Shown here one piece after another: positions 1 to 12,194 of a DNA stretch of 64,000 nt. The stretch lies in the NCBI GenBank assembly GCA_963965975.1, contig OZ014418.1, positions 6,274,775 through 6,338,774 on the forward strand, read 5' to 3'. A program made the translations under genes and the position numbers. This DNA comes from Xestospongia bergquistia. Its lineage: Eukaryota; Porifera; Demospongiae; Haplosclerida; Petrosiidae. Numbering within the stretch: position 1 is the first letter of the stretch; every line of letters starts with the position of its first letter. The notes under the pieces are model-generated. The model saw only the letters and a program-made list of their open reading frames with translations. It ran no database searches and had not been told where the DNA came from.

Positions 1-1718
1 ACAATATTTGTAATTTATATTGGTTGTAATTATTGCCTTCATAGTCATATTAAAATAAATAAACACGGAAAGTATACAAAAATAATAATAATCATAAAGC
101 GTTGTAAAATTCATTAGTCAAATGAAAAGCATATCAAAAACAACAAAACCTTTGATTCCAGTATTTAGTACATGATCAATACAACTCTGATAAACTAAGA
201 TAGAAAAATAATTATTCCCAACAATGACTAGTTCACCAGGATCAGCACTTAAAATTAAGTCAAAAAGTATGCATGTTTGAATATATAAACTAATTTTTAT
301 TTCCTTTGAAGAGGTAGAAAATACAGTGCGATTTATTAAGGCTTGTCAAAAGCTTTTGTAATGAGAGAAACATCTTTAAGGAACAATATAGCTTTCCCTA
401 ACTTTCCAGTCTTCAGATTTAACAAATGTAGTATTTTACATCAATAACACTACCATAATTAGGACAACATTTATACATTATTATAATCTTGTTAATGTAA
501 TTTCATTTGGAGAAATATAATAGTATATAGTATACAACATACCAATTAACATATTTAACAACTTACATATTGAAAGACTAACTATACACAAATAAACATC
601 AACATTTGGCAATAGCCTCACAACAACATTCTACAAATACTTAGAAACCTTTCAAATTATTCGATAACATTTTATAAACTATACAATAGATACTAACAGT
701 TAATCCATGACTATGTACTATATATGTCAAGACATATTTACTAATGTTAATAAAATAACCTATAAATCTTGTTATATCATATGTTATATTAACTAACACT
801 TTTAATAAAAACTATAGCTACATACTGATATCAACTTTATAGCATTGTGATAATTATAAATCAATATTCATTATTAACTCTAACTGACAACAAACAAATA
901 GAGAAACAACAGCTCAAAATAATAGTACCTACTTGTCCAGCAATAGATTTATCTTATTTATAAGTTTATTAGGTCCACTGAAGAAGGTGAAGAGAAACAG
1001 AAGTTGTAGTTAATAATAATTGATTTCAAGAACTGTAACTTTTAAATAAAATAGATAAATTACAGTATTCAGTTTATAGGTTTAGCAAATATACACTGCC
1101 CTTGAATAGTCACCTCCCTCCTTTTGGATGTGAAGTGAAGTAGAAATTGGGTATCAAGCAACATTTTCAACATCTATCAAGCAATAAATTTAGCTTGTTT
1201 ATAAGTTTCTTAGGTTCACTGAAAAGATGAAGAGGAACTGAACGTTTGGCTAATAAAGTTTATTTTTTCAACATCTTCCATATTGAAAGACTAATTACAT
1301 GTACAAAATGTGACACTAGTATTAAGATAACATACATTGTACCACAAATGGTTATGGTCAATTCAATACTCTGTCAGAAGTTTAACAAAACATATATTAT
1401 ACGATATAGCACATATTATGATAGAGAAGACAATAATTTAGGTTAATAGCAAACAACATACTAACAACATACAGAACAAAAATGCAAACTTTGGAAAAAG
1501 CTTTCAATAACATTTTGTAAATACTTAGGACAATTTTTGTTAGTAAAATATCTCACAAATGTAATGCTATTATAACATGTGATGACAATGCACTATGAAT
1601 AATTTCACTTCTATCAATCAAGATCAAAATATATCAAATATCATGTGTCTATATAGATATGTACCATTATTATCAAACTATCAAGTTAGCATTAACATAT
1701 AAAGAATTCCTACAAGAG
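1..1718. other. Non-coding array flank
   Basis: About 1.7 kb of AT-rich sequence upstream of the A1 gene. The same sequence recurs upstream of A2 and A3. Short ORFs here are disrupted by indels between copies (for example around 1246-1446 versus 7390-7545), so I see no protein-coding gene. No RNA gene was recognised. Confidence 0.7.
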
Positions 1719-1728
1719 TATATATAAA
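1719..1728 (+). promoter_or_regulatory. TATA box of FReD gene A1
   Basis: The sequence TATATATAAA lies about 100 bp upstream of the A1 start codon. The same box, with the same downstream sequence, precedes A2 (7822-7831) and A3 (13977-13986). Confidence 0.6.
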
Positions 1729-1828
1729 GCAAAGACCAGAACATCAATTCAACACTAAGATACTAACAGAGGAGTGTCATCATTAACAAAAAATACTCAA
1801 CCACAAGAGGACAACTATAAAATCAAAG

Positions 1829-2827
1829 ATGAACTTCTACATTATTCTCTTTGTAGTTACAGCTATAGCTATATACAATGTAAAAGGAAACTGTCCATCT
1901 GGTGTGGAAACTCAAGGTATGTAAATTATACTACATATAAATGTAGTGATCATAAAGGATTCCTATTTACTGTTCATATTCTCATGGTTTACTAATAGAC
2001 ATTTTTCTATTTACTTTCAGAGTACTTGTACAGTTGTAAAGCTAATGATGAGGAGGGACAAGATCTCTCATGCATTTGTAGAAAATTAAATGAGACAGGA
2101 AAATACAACTGTACTTGTTTTGCTGATGATCCACCTACTACTGAAGAAAATTTTCTGGATTGTCTTGATGCTTTGAGAAAGGGACAGAATAAGAATGGTG
2201 TCTATTCTCTCAAACCTGACAACTTGTCACCTTTTAAGGTATAACATTGTATTTAACAAACTTGTTACTTCACCTCTATACATTGTATAGGCCTATTGTG
2301 ACATGGAGACTGATGGTGGTGGATGGACTGTCTTTCAAAGAAGAATGGATGGCTCTGTTGACTTCTATCTCAATTGGAATGATTATGTTCATGGTTTTGG
2401 AAATCCTTCAGGAGAATATTGGCTAGGACTTAGTAAAATCCATCGTTTAGCTAATGGAAGTGGATCTACACAACTACGAGTTGATATGAGAGATAAAAAT
2501 GGTAACAGCGCATATGCTAGTTACTCTACCTTTTACATAGGTAGTTCTACCAATGATTATAGACTCCATGTATCTGGATATAGTGGTACTGCTGGAGACT
2601 CACTTGGAGGCCATAATTTTATGAAGTTTACTACTAAAGACAAAGATTGGAATGATAGCAATTGTGCTGTGCAGTACACCGGTGCATGGTGGTATGAGAG
2701 ATGCCACTGGTCTAACTTAAATGGTAAATATGGAGATGATGATTATGGAAAGGGAATAAACTGGAAAGCATGGAAAGGTTATCAATATTCACTTCCATTT
2801 ACTGAGATTAAAGTCCGTCGTGCCTAA
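1829..2827 (+). CDS. Secreted fibrinogen-related protein A1
   Basis: Three exons (1829-1916, 2021-2238, 2291-2827) join in frame to give 280 aa. Exon 1 is a signal peptide (MNFYIILFVVTAIAIYN...) ending near NCPSG. Exon 2 is a short Cys-rich module (YSCKAND...C.C...C.CF) followed by the start of the fibrinogen C-terminal (FBG) fold. Exon 3 carries the hallmark [10 protein letters not shown] and WWYERCH motifs and ends the domain. FBG lectin-type domains usually bind carbohydrate or acetylated ligands, and secreted FReDs often serve in recognition; that role is inferred here. The protein is two residues shorter than A2 in the segment that normally reads DNDND, so its calcium site may be altered. 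The start is the Met of the conserved leader shared by all family members. Confidence 0.88.
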
Positions 2828-3768
2828 TAATGCAAATCCTCAAGACACAAACTCAATTATATTGTATATATAGGAAATGATGTTTCTATTTCATCGTTCA
2901 TTTGTTGTAGTAATAGTAATCATTATTTCAATGTATATACATCTGTCAATTTAAGGAGAAAAGAATAACACTTTAACCACAATATCAAGGATATAATACT
3001 TATTTGTTGTAATAGTTGTAGCAGATCCATAGAATTACAATTATTGTTATAGGAACAAATACATGAATAACACAATTAAATAGTTGAAGAGACACAAGAT
3101 GCACTAGATTCAATATATTGCTGTTATGCAAAGAGAAAGTGTAACAATCAGAAGCTATCAAAATTATTATGACTGCTTATTAATTATTCTTAGATGAACA
3201 GTTGAATAAACATCAGTGATAGTACATCTGGTCTGACCATATTTAACCTACTTTACTTACTACTCTAGTTGCAGCTGGCAATATTAGAGTTTAATGTTCT
3301 TTGAAAAATTTACAGAGATATCTTGAAATTTCCCTTAATTATTGTTTGTTTTCAAAATTATAGAATACAGTAAAATACAGTTTTGATTGTTATTAGTCCA
3401 AAGTCAGTATGTGATGCAATTGAATCATTACATTTAATCAAAGCATACCAAATACTCACCTGATGCCAATACATAGTAGTAGTAATGTTTGTGTATGTGT
3501 GTGTTTGTATTATCTTTATTTTCAAGTAGATGACTATTCATTTGAATAAAGCCAAAGTAAATCTTGTATTAATATCAAGTTTAAGACTTTATGTAGTTTT
3601 TAAAATATAACAAGTATCATGCAGTTTTCCATTAACATATATTCATAACATTTATAGAACTGCCTGGAACACAACTAAAATAAAAGTAAGACAAAGATTG
3701 CTGGCATGAAACATACACATTATCTCAATGAAAATGTATCGATTAAATAACATTAGCACATGTACATA
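2828..3768. other. Intergenic, nothing recognised
   Basis: AT-rich spacer between A1 and B1, repeated downstream of A2 and A3. It contains a short degenerate TG-rich stretch near 3490-3510 and no convincing ORF or RNA gene. Confidence 0.6.
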
Positions 3769-3769
3769 G

Positions 3770-3796
3770 CCACACCTACTTAGATGCCTATATAAG
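3770..3796 (+). promoter_or_regulatory. Shared promoter module (CCACACCTACT + TATATAAG) of B1
   Basis: A CCACACCTACT box is followed after 8 bp by TATATAAGTGC, about 85 bp before the B1 ATG. Related modules precede B2 (9913-9938, TATA altered to TATATAGA), B3 (16068-16093), gene D (22324-22357) and the collagen gene (26309-26334). Confidence 0.6.
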
Positions 3797-3880
3797 TGCG
3801 TAAAGCAACTGCACCAGTCACATTGTTAAGAAAACTAAGGTTACTCATAAATTTTAAGAGAAATACAAATTTGTTCAAAG

Positions 3881-4690
3881 ATGAACTTCAATATCATACA
3901 CTTCATAGCTATAACCATAGCTATCTCCATTGTGGAAGGGAATTGTCCATCTGAAGAGCCCCAAGGTAGAAAACAGCATTTAATTAATTTATTAACTTTC
4001 TCTCAATTTGTCATGTAGAAAAACTCTATGGCTGCAAAGCTAAAGATGAGGAAGGACAAGACATCCATTGTACTTGTATAGAAATAGAAGAGAAAGGAAA
4101 ATTCAATTGTACTAATTGTTTTGCTTATTATAGTCGTGATGGACAATATCAAGACTGTCTTGATGACTTAGAGAAAGGACAGGATAAGAGTGGTGTCTAT
4201 TTGCTTAAACCTGACAACTTATCACCTTTTAAGGTATAGTTATGAATCCAAATAAACAAATATTTTATTAGATATTGTATAGGCCTATTGTGACATGGAG
4301 ACTGATGGTGGTGGATGGACTGTCTTTCAAAGAAGAATGGATGGCTCTGTTGACTTCTATCTCAACTGGGATGATTATGTTCATGGTTTTGGTAATATTT
4401 CAAGAGAACATTGGCTGGGACTGAGTAAAATCCATCGCTTAGCTAATAGGACTTTACCTGCACAGTTACGAATTGATATGAAAGATAAAGATGGTAACAC
4501 TGCATATGCCAGTTACTCTACCTTTTTCATAGGTAGTTCTATTACTGAATATTATCTTTATGTATCTGGATTTAATGGTAACGTTGGAGATTCTCTTGGA
4601 GGTCACAATCTCTACAGATTTTCTACTAAAGATAATGATAATGATGTTCATGTTGATAATTGTGCCACTGTATACCCCGGTGGTTGGTGA
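3881..4690 (+). pseudogene. FReD gene B1, 3'-truncated
   Basis: Exons 3881-3965, 4019-4233 and 4283-4690 are in frame. They encode a signal peptide (MNFNIIHFIAITIAIS...), a Cys-rich module and about three quarters of a fibrinogen domain. The frame then stops directly after PGGW. Comparison with B3 shows that about 515 bp (B3 16983-17497) is missing, joining the middle of exon 3 to downstream flank through a 2-bp TG microhomology. The lost part contains WWYNACQ and the C-terminal strands needed for the FBG fold. It may be transcribed, but a stable lectin is unlikely. Confidence 0.85.
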
Positions 4691-5225
4691 TAAGAAGATA
4701 GAAAAAGTTTATAACAATAGCCAAAACCAATCTTTTGTGATTGTCTGGCATACTTTGTGAGTGAGATTGCAATGTAAACAATCCAGTCATATCTTTTCTA
4801 TCAAATCTCACATTTTTATAAAATTCATATCACAAGTGACATTACCAGTATTGATATGATAACAGGAAACAAAACCATCATAATTTGTCTATACCATAGA
4901 GCAATAATTATTACATAATTATTTTAACAATATATCCTCTAGATCATCTATACTGCACAGTTAACCACACATACCCAGATACCTATAAAAGTCTATAAAA
5001 GTGCCTCAAGTGATCGTTGACATTAAGCCTGTCACACTGTATAGCAGACAGTTTTATCCAGTAAAAATTTAAACAAAAATTTCTGTTGTGGGTAATATTC
5101 ATAGAATCCCACATGGGATGACTATCCCTTCAAGTCAAATGTTTTTACTTTTGCCTGTCATCTAACTGCGTTTATTAACTATACTTGAAAATAGCATAAG
5201 CAAGCCGTGAATTGTGAAATAGATA
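4691..5225. other. B-type downstream flank
   Basis: This AT-rich flank matches 10871-11380 and 17498-18013. No gene seen. It runs into the C1 junction. Confidence 0.7.
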
Positions 5226-6039
5226 ATGTACTACTGTCACCACATTTATAATGATGAGGACGGACAAGATCTCTCTTGTATTTGTAGAAAATTAAATGAG
5301 ACAAGAAAATACAACTGTACATGTTTTGCTGATGATCCACCTACTACTGAAGAAAACTATCTGGATTGTCTCGACGCTTTGAGAAAGGGACAGAATAAGA
5401 GTAGTGTCTATTCCCTCAAACCTGACAACTTGTCACCTTTTAAGGTATAACATTGTATTTAGCAAACATGATGCTTCATCTCTATACATTGTATAGGCCT
5501 ATTGTGACATGGACACTGATGGTGGTGGATGGACTGTCTTTCAAAGAAGAATGGATGGCTCTGTTGACTTCTATCTCAACTGGGTTGATTACGTTCATGG
5601 TTTTGGTAACACTTCAGGTGAGCACTGGCTAGGACTTAGTAAAATCCATCGTTTAGCTAATGGGAGTGAAACAACACAACTACGAATTGATATGAAAGAT
5701 AAGACTGGTTCTAGCCGATATGCCAGTTACTCTACCTTTTACATAGGTGGTTCTACCACTGATTATACTCTCCATGTATCTGGATATAGTGGTACTGCTG
5801 GAGATGCTCTTGCTAGGCATAACAGCAGGAAATTCACTACTAAAGACAATGACAATGATCCATATAGTGGTAATTGTGCAATTAAATATGCTGCTGCATG
5901 GTGGTATGAAGTCTGTCATGATTCCAGTTTAAATGGTAATTATGGCAATGATAACTATGGGATGGGAATTAATTGGTACCAATGGAAAGGTTGGGGGTAT
6001 TCTCTGTACTTTGCTGAAATGAAAGTTCGGCGTGTTTGA
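5226..6039 (+). pseudogene. FReD gene C1, lacks leader exon
   Basis: Two exons (5226-5444 and 5497-6039) are open and in frame, giving 253 aa from the first Met. The first eight codons (MYYCHHIY) derive from downstream flank of a B-type gene, not from a FReD exon. The fusion point is at 5251/5252, where flank ending ATTTATAA meets exon 2 at TGATGAGGA. Exon 1 with the signal peptide and the start of exon 2, including the first Cys, are absent. The fibrinogen domain itself is complete, with [15 protein letters not shown] and WWYEVCH. Without a leader it should not be secreted. It is a junction pseudogene or, less likely, an intracellular FBG protein. Confidence 0.8.
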
Positions 6040-7821
6040 AGAAATCAATTAAACATTAATAGAACTAGTAGCAGTAAATATTATGTGACACTTTTTGATT
6101 GAAACATTTAGATCATGTCAATGTAAAATATAATTATCTTAATTAAGCTAGATATTTCAATTTATTTGTAATTTATATTGGTTGTAATTATTGCCTTCAT
6201 AGTCATATTAAAATAAATAAACACGGAAAGTATACAAGAATAATAATAATCATAAAGCATTGCAAAATTCATTAGTCAAATGAAAAGCATATCAAAAACA
6301 ACAAAACCTTTGATTCCAGTATTTAGTACATGATCATTACAATTCTGATAAAATAGGATAGAAAAATAATTATTCCCAACAATGACTAGTTCACCAGGAT
6401 CAGCACTTAAAATTAAGTCAAAAAGTATGCATGTTTGAATATATAAACTAATTTTTATTTCCTTTGAAGAGGTAGACAATACAGTGCGATTTATTAAGGC
6501 TTGTCAAAAGCTTTTGTAATGAGAGAAACATCTTTAAGCAACAATATAGCTTTCCCTAACTCTCCAGTCTTCAGACTTAACAAATGTAGTCTTTTACATC
6601 AATAACACTACCATAATTAGGACAACATTTATACATTATTATAATCTTGTTAATGTAATTTCATTTGGAGAAATATAATAGTATATACTATACAACATAT
6701 CAATTAACATATTTAACAACTTACATATTGAAAGACTAACTATACACTAATAAACATCAACATTTGGCAATAGCCTCACAACAACATTCTACAAATACTT
6801 AGAAACCTTTCAAATTATTTGATAACATTTTATAAACTATACAATAAATACTAACAGTTAATCCATGACTATGTACTATATATGTCAAGACAACCTACTA
6901 ATGTTAATGAAATAACCTATAAATCTTGTTATATCATATGTTATATTAACTAACACTTTTAATAAAGACTAAAGCTACATACTGATATCAACTTTATAGC
7001 ATTGTGATAATTATAAATCAATATTCATTATTAACTCTAACTGACAACAAACAAATAGAGAAACAACAGCTCAAAATAATAGTACCTACTCCTCCAGCAA
7101 TAGATTTAACTTATTTATAAGTTTATTAGGTCCACTAAAGAAGGTGAAGAGGAACAGAAGTTGTAGTTAATAATAATTGATTTCAAGAACTGTAACTTTT
7201 AAATAAAATAGATAAATTACAGTATTCAGTTTATAGGTTTAGCAAATATACACTGCCCTTGAATAGTCACCTCCCTCCTTTTGGATGTGAAGTGAAGTAG
7301 AAATTGGGTATCAAGAAACATTTTCAACATCTATCAACCAATAGTTTTAGCTTGTTTATAAGTTTCTTAGGTCAACTGAAAAGATGAAGAGGAACTGAAC
7401 ATTTAGCCAATAATGATTATGTTTTCAACATCTTCCATATTGAAAGACTAATTATATATACAAAATGTGACAATAGTCTTAAGATAACATTCACTGTACC
7501 ATAAATGGTTATGGTCAATTCAATACTCTTTCAGAAATTTAATAGGTTAATAGCAAACAACATACTAACAACATACAGAACAAAAATGCAAACTTTGGAA
7601 AGAGCTTTCAATAACATTTTGTAAATACTTAGGACAATTTTTGTCAGTAAAATATCTCACAAATGTAATGCTATTATAACATGTGATGACAATGTACTAT
7701 GAATAACTTCACTTCTATCAATCAATTCATAATATATCAAATATCATGTGTCTATGTAGATATGTACCATTATTATCAAACTATCATGTTAGCATTAACA
7801 TATAAAGAATTTCTATAAGAG
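6040..7821. other. Non-coding array spacer
   Basis: 1.8 kb between C1 and A2, matching 1-1718 and 12195-13976. A 67-codon minus-strand ORF at 6276-6479 is identical in the next unit, but only because the units are recent copies. No gene recognised. Confidence 0.65.
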
Positions 7822-7931
7822 TATATATAAAGCAAAGACCAGAACATCAATTCAACACTAAGATACTAACAGAGGAGTGTCATCATTAACAAGAAATACT
7901 CAACCACAAGAGGACAACTATAAAATTAAAG

Positions 7932-8936
7932 ATGAACTTCTACATTATTCTCTTTGTAGTTACAACTATAGCTATATACAATGTAAATGGAAACTGTCCA
8001 TCTGATGTGGAACCTCAAGGTATGCAAATTATACTACATATAAATGTAGTGATCACAAAGGATTCCTATTTACTGTTCATAATCTCATGGTTTAATAATA
8101 GACATTTTTCTATTTACTTTCAGAGTACTTGTACAGTTGTAAAGCTAATGATGAGGAGGAACAAGATCTCTCTTGTATTTGTAGAAAATTAAATGAAACA
8201 GGAAAATACAACTGTACTTGTTTTGCTGACGATCCACCTACTACTGAAGAAAATTATCTGGATTGTCTCGATGCTTTGAGAAAGGGACAGAATAAGCATG
8301 GTGTCTATTCTCTCAAACCTGACAACATGCCAGCTTTTAAGGTATAACATAGTATTTAACAAACATGATGCTTCATCTCTATACATTGTATAGGCCTATT
8401 GTGACATGGAGACTGATGGTGGTGGTTGGACTGTCTTCCAAAGAAGAATGGATGGGTCTGTTGACTTCTATCTCAATTGGAATGAATATGTTCATGGTTT
8501 TGGAAATACTTCAGGAGAATTTTGGTTAGGACTTAGTAAAATCCATCGTTTAGCTAATGGGAGTATATCTACACAACTACGAGTTGATATGAAAGATAAA
8601 GATGGTAACAGTGCATATGCCAGTTACTCTACCTTTTACATAGGTGGTTCTACTACTGATTATACTCTCCATGTATCTGGATATAGTGGTACTGTTGGAG
8701 ACTCACTTGGAGGCCATAATCTTATGAAGTTTTCTACTAAAGACAACGATAATGATCCATGGAATGACCATTGTGCTGTGCAGTTCACCGGTGCATGGTG
8801 GTATGAGACATGCCACTGGTCTAACTTAAATGGTAAATATGGTGATGATGATTATGGAAAGGGAATAAACTGGTATTCATGGAAAGGTTATTACTATTCT
8901 CTTCCATTTACTGAGATTAAAGTCCGTCGTGTCTAA
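7932..8936 (+). CDS. Secreted fibrinogen-related protein A2
   Basis: Exons 7932-8019, 8124-8341 and 8394-8936 give 282 aa. Order: signal peptide (MNFYIILFVVTTIAIYNVNG), Cys-rich exon with five or six cysteines, then a complete fibrinogen C-terminal domain. The domain has [17 protein letters not shown], a canonical DNDND calcium segment and the WWYETCH cysteine that closes the disulfide. A TATA box lies at 7822-7831. Introns are phase 1 and phase 0, as in every family member in the window. It should be secreted and is probably a calcium-dependent lectin-like recognition protein (family inference). Confidence 0.9.
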
Positions 8937-9912
8937 TAATACAAATCCTCAAGACACAAACTCAATTATATTGCATTTATAGGAAGTGATGTTCTATTTC
9001 ATTGTTCATTTGTTGTAGTAATAATAATCATTATTTCAATGTATATAACTTTGTCAATTTAAGGATAAAAGAATAACACTTTAACCACGTTATCAAGGAT
9101 ATAATGCTTATTTGTTGTAATAGTTGTAGCAGAATTTTGAGACAAATAGTTACATAGTATTACGATTATCGGAACAAATACATGGATTAACACAATTAAA
9201 TAGTTGAAGAGACACAAGATGCACTAGATTTAATATATTGCTGTTATGCAAAGAGAAAGTATAACAACCTGAAGCTATCAAAATTATTATGACTGCTTAT
9301 TAATTATTCTTAGATGAACAGTTGAATAAACATCAGTGATAGTACATCTGGTCTGACCATATTTAATCTACTTTACTTACTACTCTAGTTGCAGCTGGCA
9401 ATATTTTTGAGTTTAATATTCTTTGAAAAAATTACAGAGATATCTTGAAATTTCCCCTAATGATTGTTTGTTTTCAAAATTAGAGAATACGGTAAAATAC
9501 AGTTTTGATTGTTATTAGTCCAAACTCAGAATGTGATTCAATTGAATCATTACATTTAATCAAAGCATACCAAATACTCATCTGAGTGTCAATAGATGCC
9601 AATACATAGTAGTAGTAATGTTTGTGTATGTGTGTGTGTGTATTATCTTTATTTTCAAGTAGATGATTATTCATTTGAATAAAGCCGAAGTAAATCTCGC
9701 ATTAATATCAAGTTTAAGACTCGATGCAGTTTTTATAATATAACAAGTATCATGCAGTTTTTCATTAACATATAATATTCAGAACATTTATAAAACTGCC
9801 TGGAACACAACTAAAAATAAAAGTAAGACAATCCCTACATTGCTGGCATGAAACATACACATTATCTCAATGAAAAGGTATTGCTTTAAATAATGTTAGC
9901 ACATGTACATAG
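8937..9912. other. Intergenic, nothing recognised
   Basis: Spacer between A2 and B2, a near copy of 15092-16067. It contains a short TG-rich microsatellite near 9622-9641. No gene supported. Confidence 0.6.
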
Positions 9913-10021
9913 CCACACCTACTTAATGCCTATATAGATGCTTAAAGCAACTGTGCCAGTCATATTGTTAAGAAAACTTAAGATTACTCATAAATTTAAG
10001 AGAATACAAATTTGCTCTAAC

Positions 10022-10915
10022 ATGAACTTCAATATCTTTCTCTTTGCAGCTGTTACCTTAGCTATCTCCAGTGTGGAAGGAATTGTCCATCTGAAGAGCT
10101 TCAAGGTAGAAACAGCATTTAATTATTTAATAAATTTCTCTCAATTTGTCGTGTAGAAAAACTCTATGGCCGTAAAGCTAAAGATGAAGAAGGACAAGAC
10201 ATCCATTGTACTTGTATAGAAATTGAAGAGAAAGGAAAATTCAATTGTACTAATTGTTTTGCTTATTATAGTCGTGATGGACAATATCAAGACTGTCTTG
10301 ATGACTTAGAGAAAGGACAGGATAAGAGTGGTGTCTATTTGCTTAAACCTGACAACTTATCACCTTTTAAGGTATAGTTATGAATCCAAATAAACAAATA
10401 TTTTATTAGATATTGTATAGGCCTATTGTGACATGGAGACTGATGGTGGTGGATGGACTGTCTTTCAAAGAAGAATGGATGGCTCTGTTGACTTCTATCT
10501 CAACTGGGCTGATTATGTTCATGGCTTTGGTAACATTTCAAGAGAACATTGGCTGGGACTGAGTAAAATCCATCGCTTAGCTAATAGGACTTTACCTGCA
10601 CAGTTACGAATTGATATGAAAGATAAAGATGGTAACACTGCATATGCCAGTTACTCTACCTTTTTTATAGGTAGTTCTATTACTGAATATTATCTTTATG
10701 TATCTGGATTTAATGGTACTGTTGGAGATTCTCTTGGAGGTCACAATCTCTACAGATTTTCTACTAAAGACAATGATAATGATGTTCATGTTGATAATTG
10801 TGCCACTGTATACCCTGGTGGTTGGTGGTATAATGCATGCCAGGCCTCAAATTTAAACGGTAACTATAACAATAGCCAAAACCAATCTTTTGTGATTGTC
10901 TGGCATACTTTGTGA
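10022..10915 (+). pseudogene. FReD gene B2, frameshifted and 3'-truncated
   Basis: Expected exons are 10022-10105, 10157-10371 and 10421-10915. Exon 1 has lost one G after the signal peptide (GGAAGGAATTG where B3 has GGAAGGGAATTG), so the normal splice shifts frame. In exon 2 the conserved Cys of YGCKA has become Arg. In exon 3 a 497-bp deletion relative to B3 (17023-17519), with 3-bp TAT microhomology, joins the FBG domain after NLNGNY to flank and adds a short unrelated tail. The breakpoints differ from B1, so the two truncations are independent events. Confidence 0.88.
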
Positions 10916-11380
10916 GTGAGATTGCAATGTAAACAATCCAGTCATATCTTTTCTATCAAATCTCACATTTTTATAAAATTCATATCACAAGTGACATTAC
11001 CAGTATTGATATGATAACAGGAAACAAAACCATCATAATTTGTCTATACCATAGAGCAATAATTATTACATAATTATTTTAACAATATATCCTCTAGATC
11101 ATCTATACTGCACAGTTAACCACACATACCCAGATACCTATAAAAGTCTATAAAAGTGCCTCAAGTGATCGTTGACATTAAGCCTGTCACACTGTATAGC
11201 AGACAGTTTTATCCAGTAAAAATTTAAACAAAAATTTCTGTTGTGGGTAATATTCATAGAATCCCACATGGGATGACTATGCCTTCAAGTCAAATGTTTT
11301 TACTTTTGCCTGTCATCTAGCTGCGTTTATTAACTATACTTGAAAATAGCATGAGCAAGTTGTGAATCGTGAAATAGATA
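10916..11380. other. B-type downstream flank
   Basis: Copy of 4738-5225. No gene seen. Confidence 0.65.
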
Positions 11381-12194
11381 ATGTACTACTGTCACCACAT
11401 TTATAATGATGAGGACGGACAAGATCTCTCTTGTATTTGTAGAAAATTAAATGAGACAAGAAAATACAACTGTACATGTTTTGCTGATGATCCACCTACT
11501 ACTGAAGAAAATTATCTGGATTGTCTCGACGCTTTGAGAAAGGGACAGAATAAGAGTAGTGTCTATTCCCTCAAACCTGACAACTTGTCATCTTTTAAGG
11601 TATAACATTGTATTTAGCAAACATGATGCTTCATCTCTATACATTGTATAGGCCTATTGTGACATGGACACTGATGGTGGTGGATGGACTGTCTTTCAAA
11701 GAAGAATGGATGGCTCTGTTGACTTCTATCTCAACTGGGTTGATTACGTTCATGGTTTTGGTAACACTTCAGGTGAGCACTGGCTAGGACTTAGTAAAAT
11801 CCATCGTTTAGCTAATGGGAGTGAAACAACACAACTACGAATTGATATGAAAGATAAGACTGGTTCTAGCCGATATGCCAGTTACTCTACCTTTTACATA
11901 GGTGGTTCTACCACTGATTATACTCTCCATGTATCTGGATATAGTGGTACTGCTGGAGATGCTCTTGCTAGGCATAACAGCAGGAAATTCACTACTAAAG
12001 ACAATGACAATGATCCATATAGTGGTAATTGTGCAATTAAATATGCTGCTGCATGGTGGTATGAAGTCTGTCATGATTCCAGTTTAAATGGTAATTATGG
12101 CAATGATAACTATGGGATGGGAATTAATTGGTACCAATGGAAAGGTTGGGGGTATTCTCTGTACTTTGCTGAAATGAAAGTTCGGCGTGTTTGA
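11381..12194 (+). pseudogene. FReD gene C2, lacks leader exon
   Basis: Exons 11381-11599 and 11652-12194 repeat C1 almost exactly, with the same flank/exon 2 fusion (11406/11407). The reading frame is open and the fibrinogen domain intact, but there is no signal peptide. The identical junction in C1 and C2 shows that both derive from one original duplication event. Confidence 0.8.

Larger units (their letters stand above)
1..5251. repeat. FReD tandem array, unit 1 (left end outside window)
   Basis: This is the first, most diverged unit of a tandem duplication. Positions 1-1700 align with 6158-7800 and 12313-13955, with small indels. The unit carries FReD genes A1 and B1 and ends at the junction where B-type downstream flank is fused to the middle of exon 2 of a C-type gene. 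Since the window opens just inside C-type 3' flank, an intact C gene probably lies immediately upstream (inference). Confidence 0.85.
5252..11406. repeat. FReD tandem array, unit 2 (6155 bp)
   Basis: This unit runs junction to junction and contains C1, A2, B2 and the start of the next junction. It is nearly identical to unit 3: A2 and A3 proteins differ by one residue (His/Arg) and C1 and C2 by one (Pro/Ser), which implies a very recent duplication or gene conversion. Confidence 0.9.

Noticed and set aside
1246-1446. 66-codon plus-strand ORF upstream of A1
   Set aside because: The homologous regions at about 7400-7560 and 13550-13720 are shortened and do not keep the frame.
5680-5919. Minus-strand ORFs antisense to FReD exon 3, recurring in every copy
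   Set aside because: They are reverse-frame shadows of a conserved coding exon.
6276-6479. Minus-strand ORF identical in two array units (also 12431-12634)
   Set aside because: Identity follows from the recent unit duplication. The same place in unit 1 (about 118-320) differs and there is no domain or splice context.
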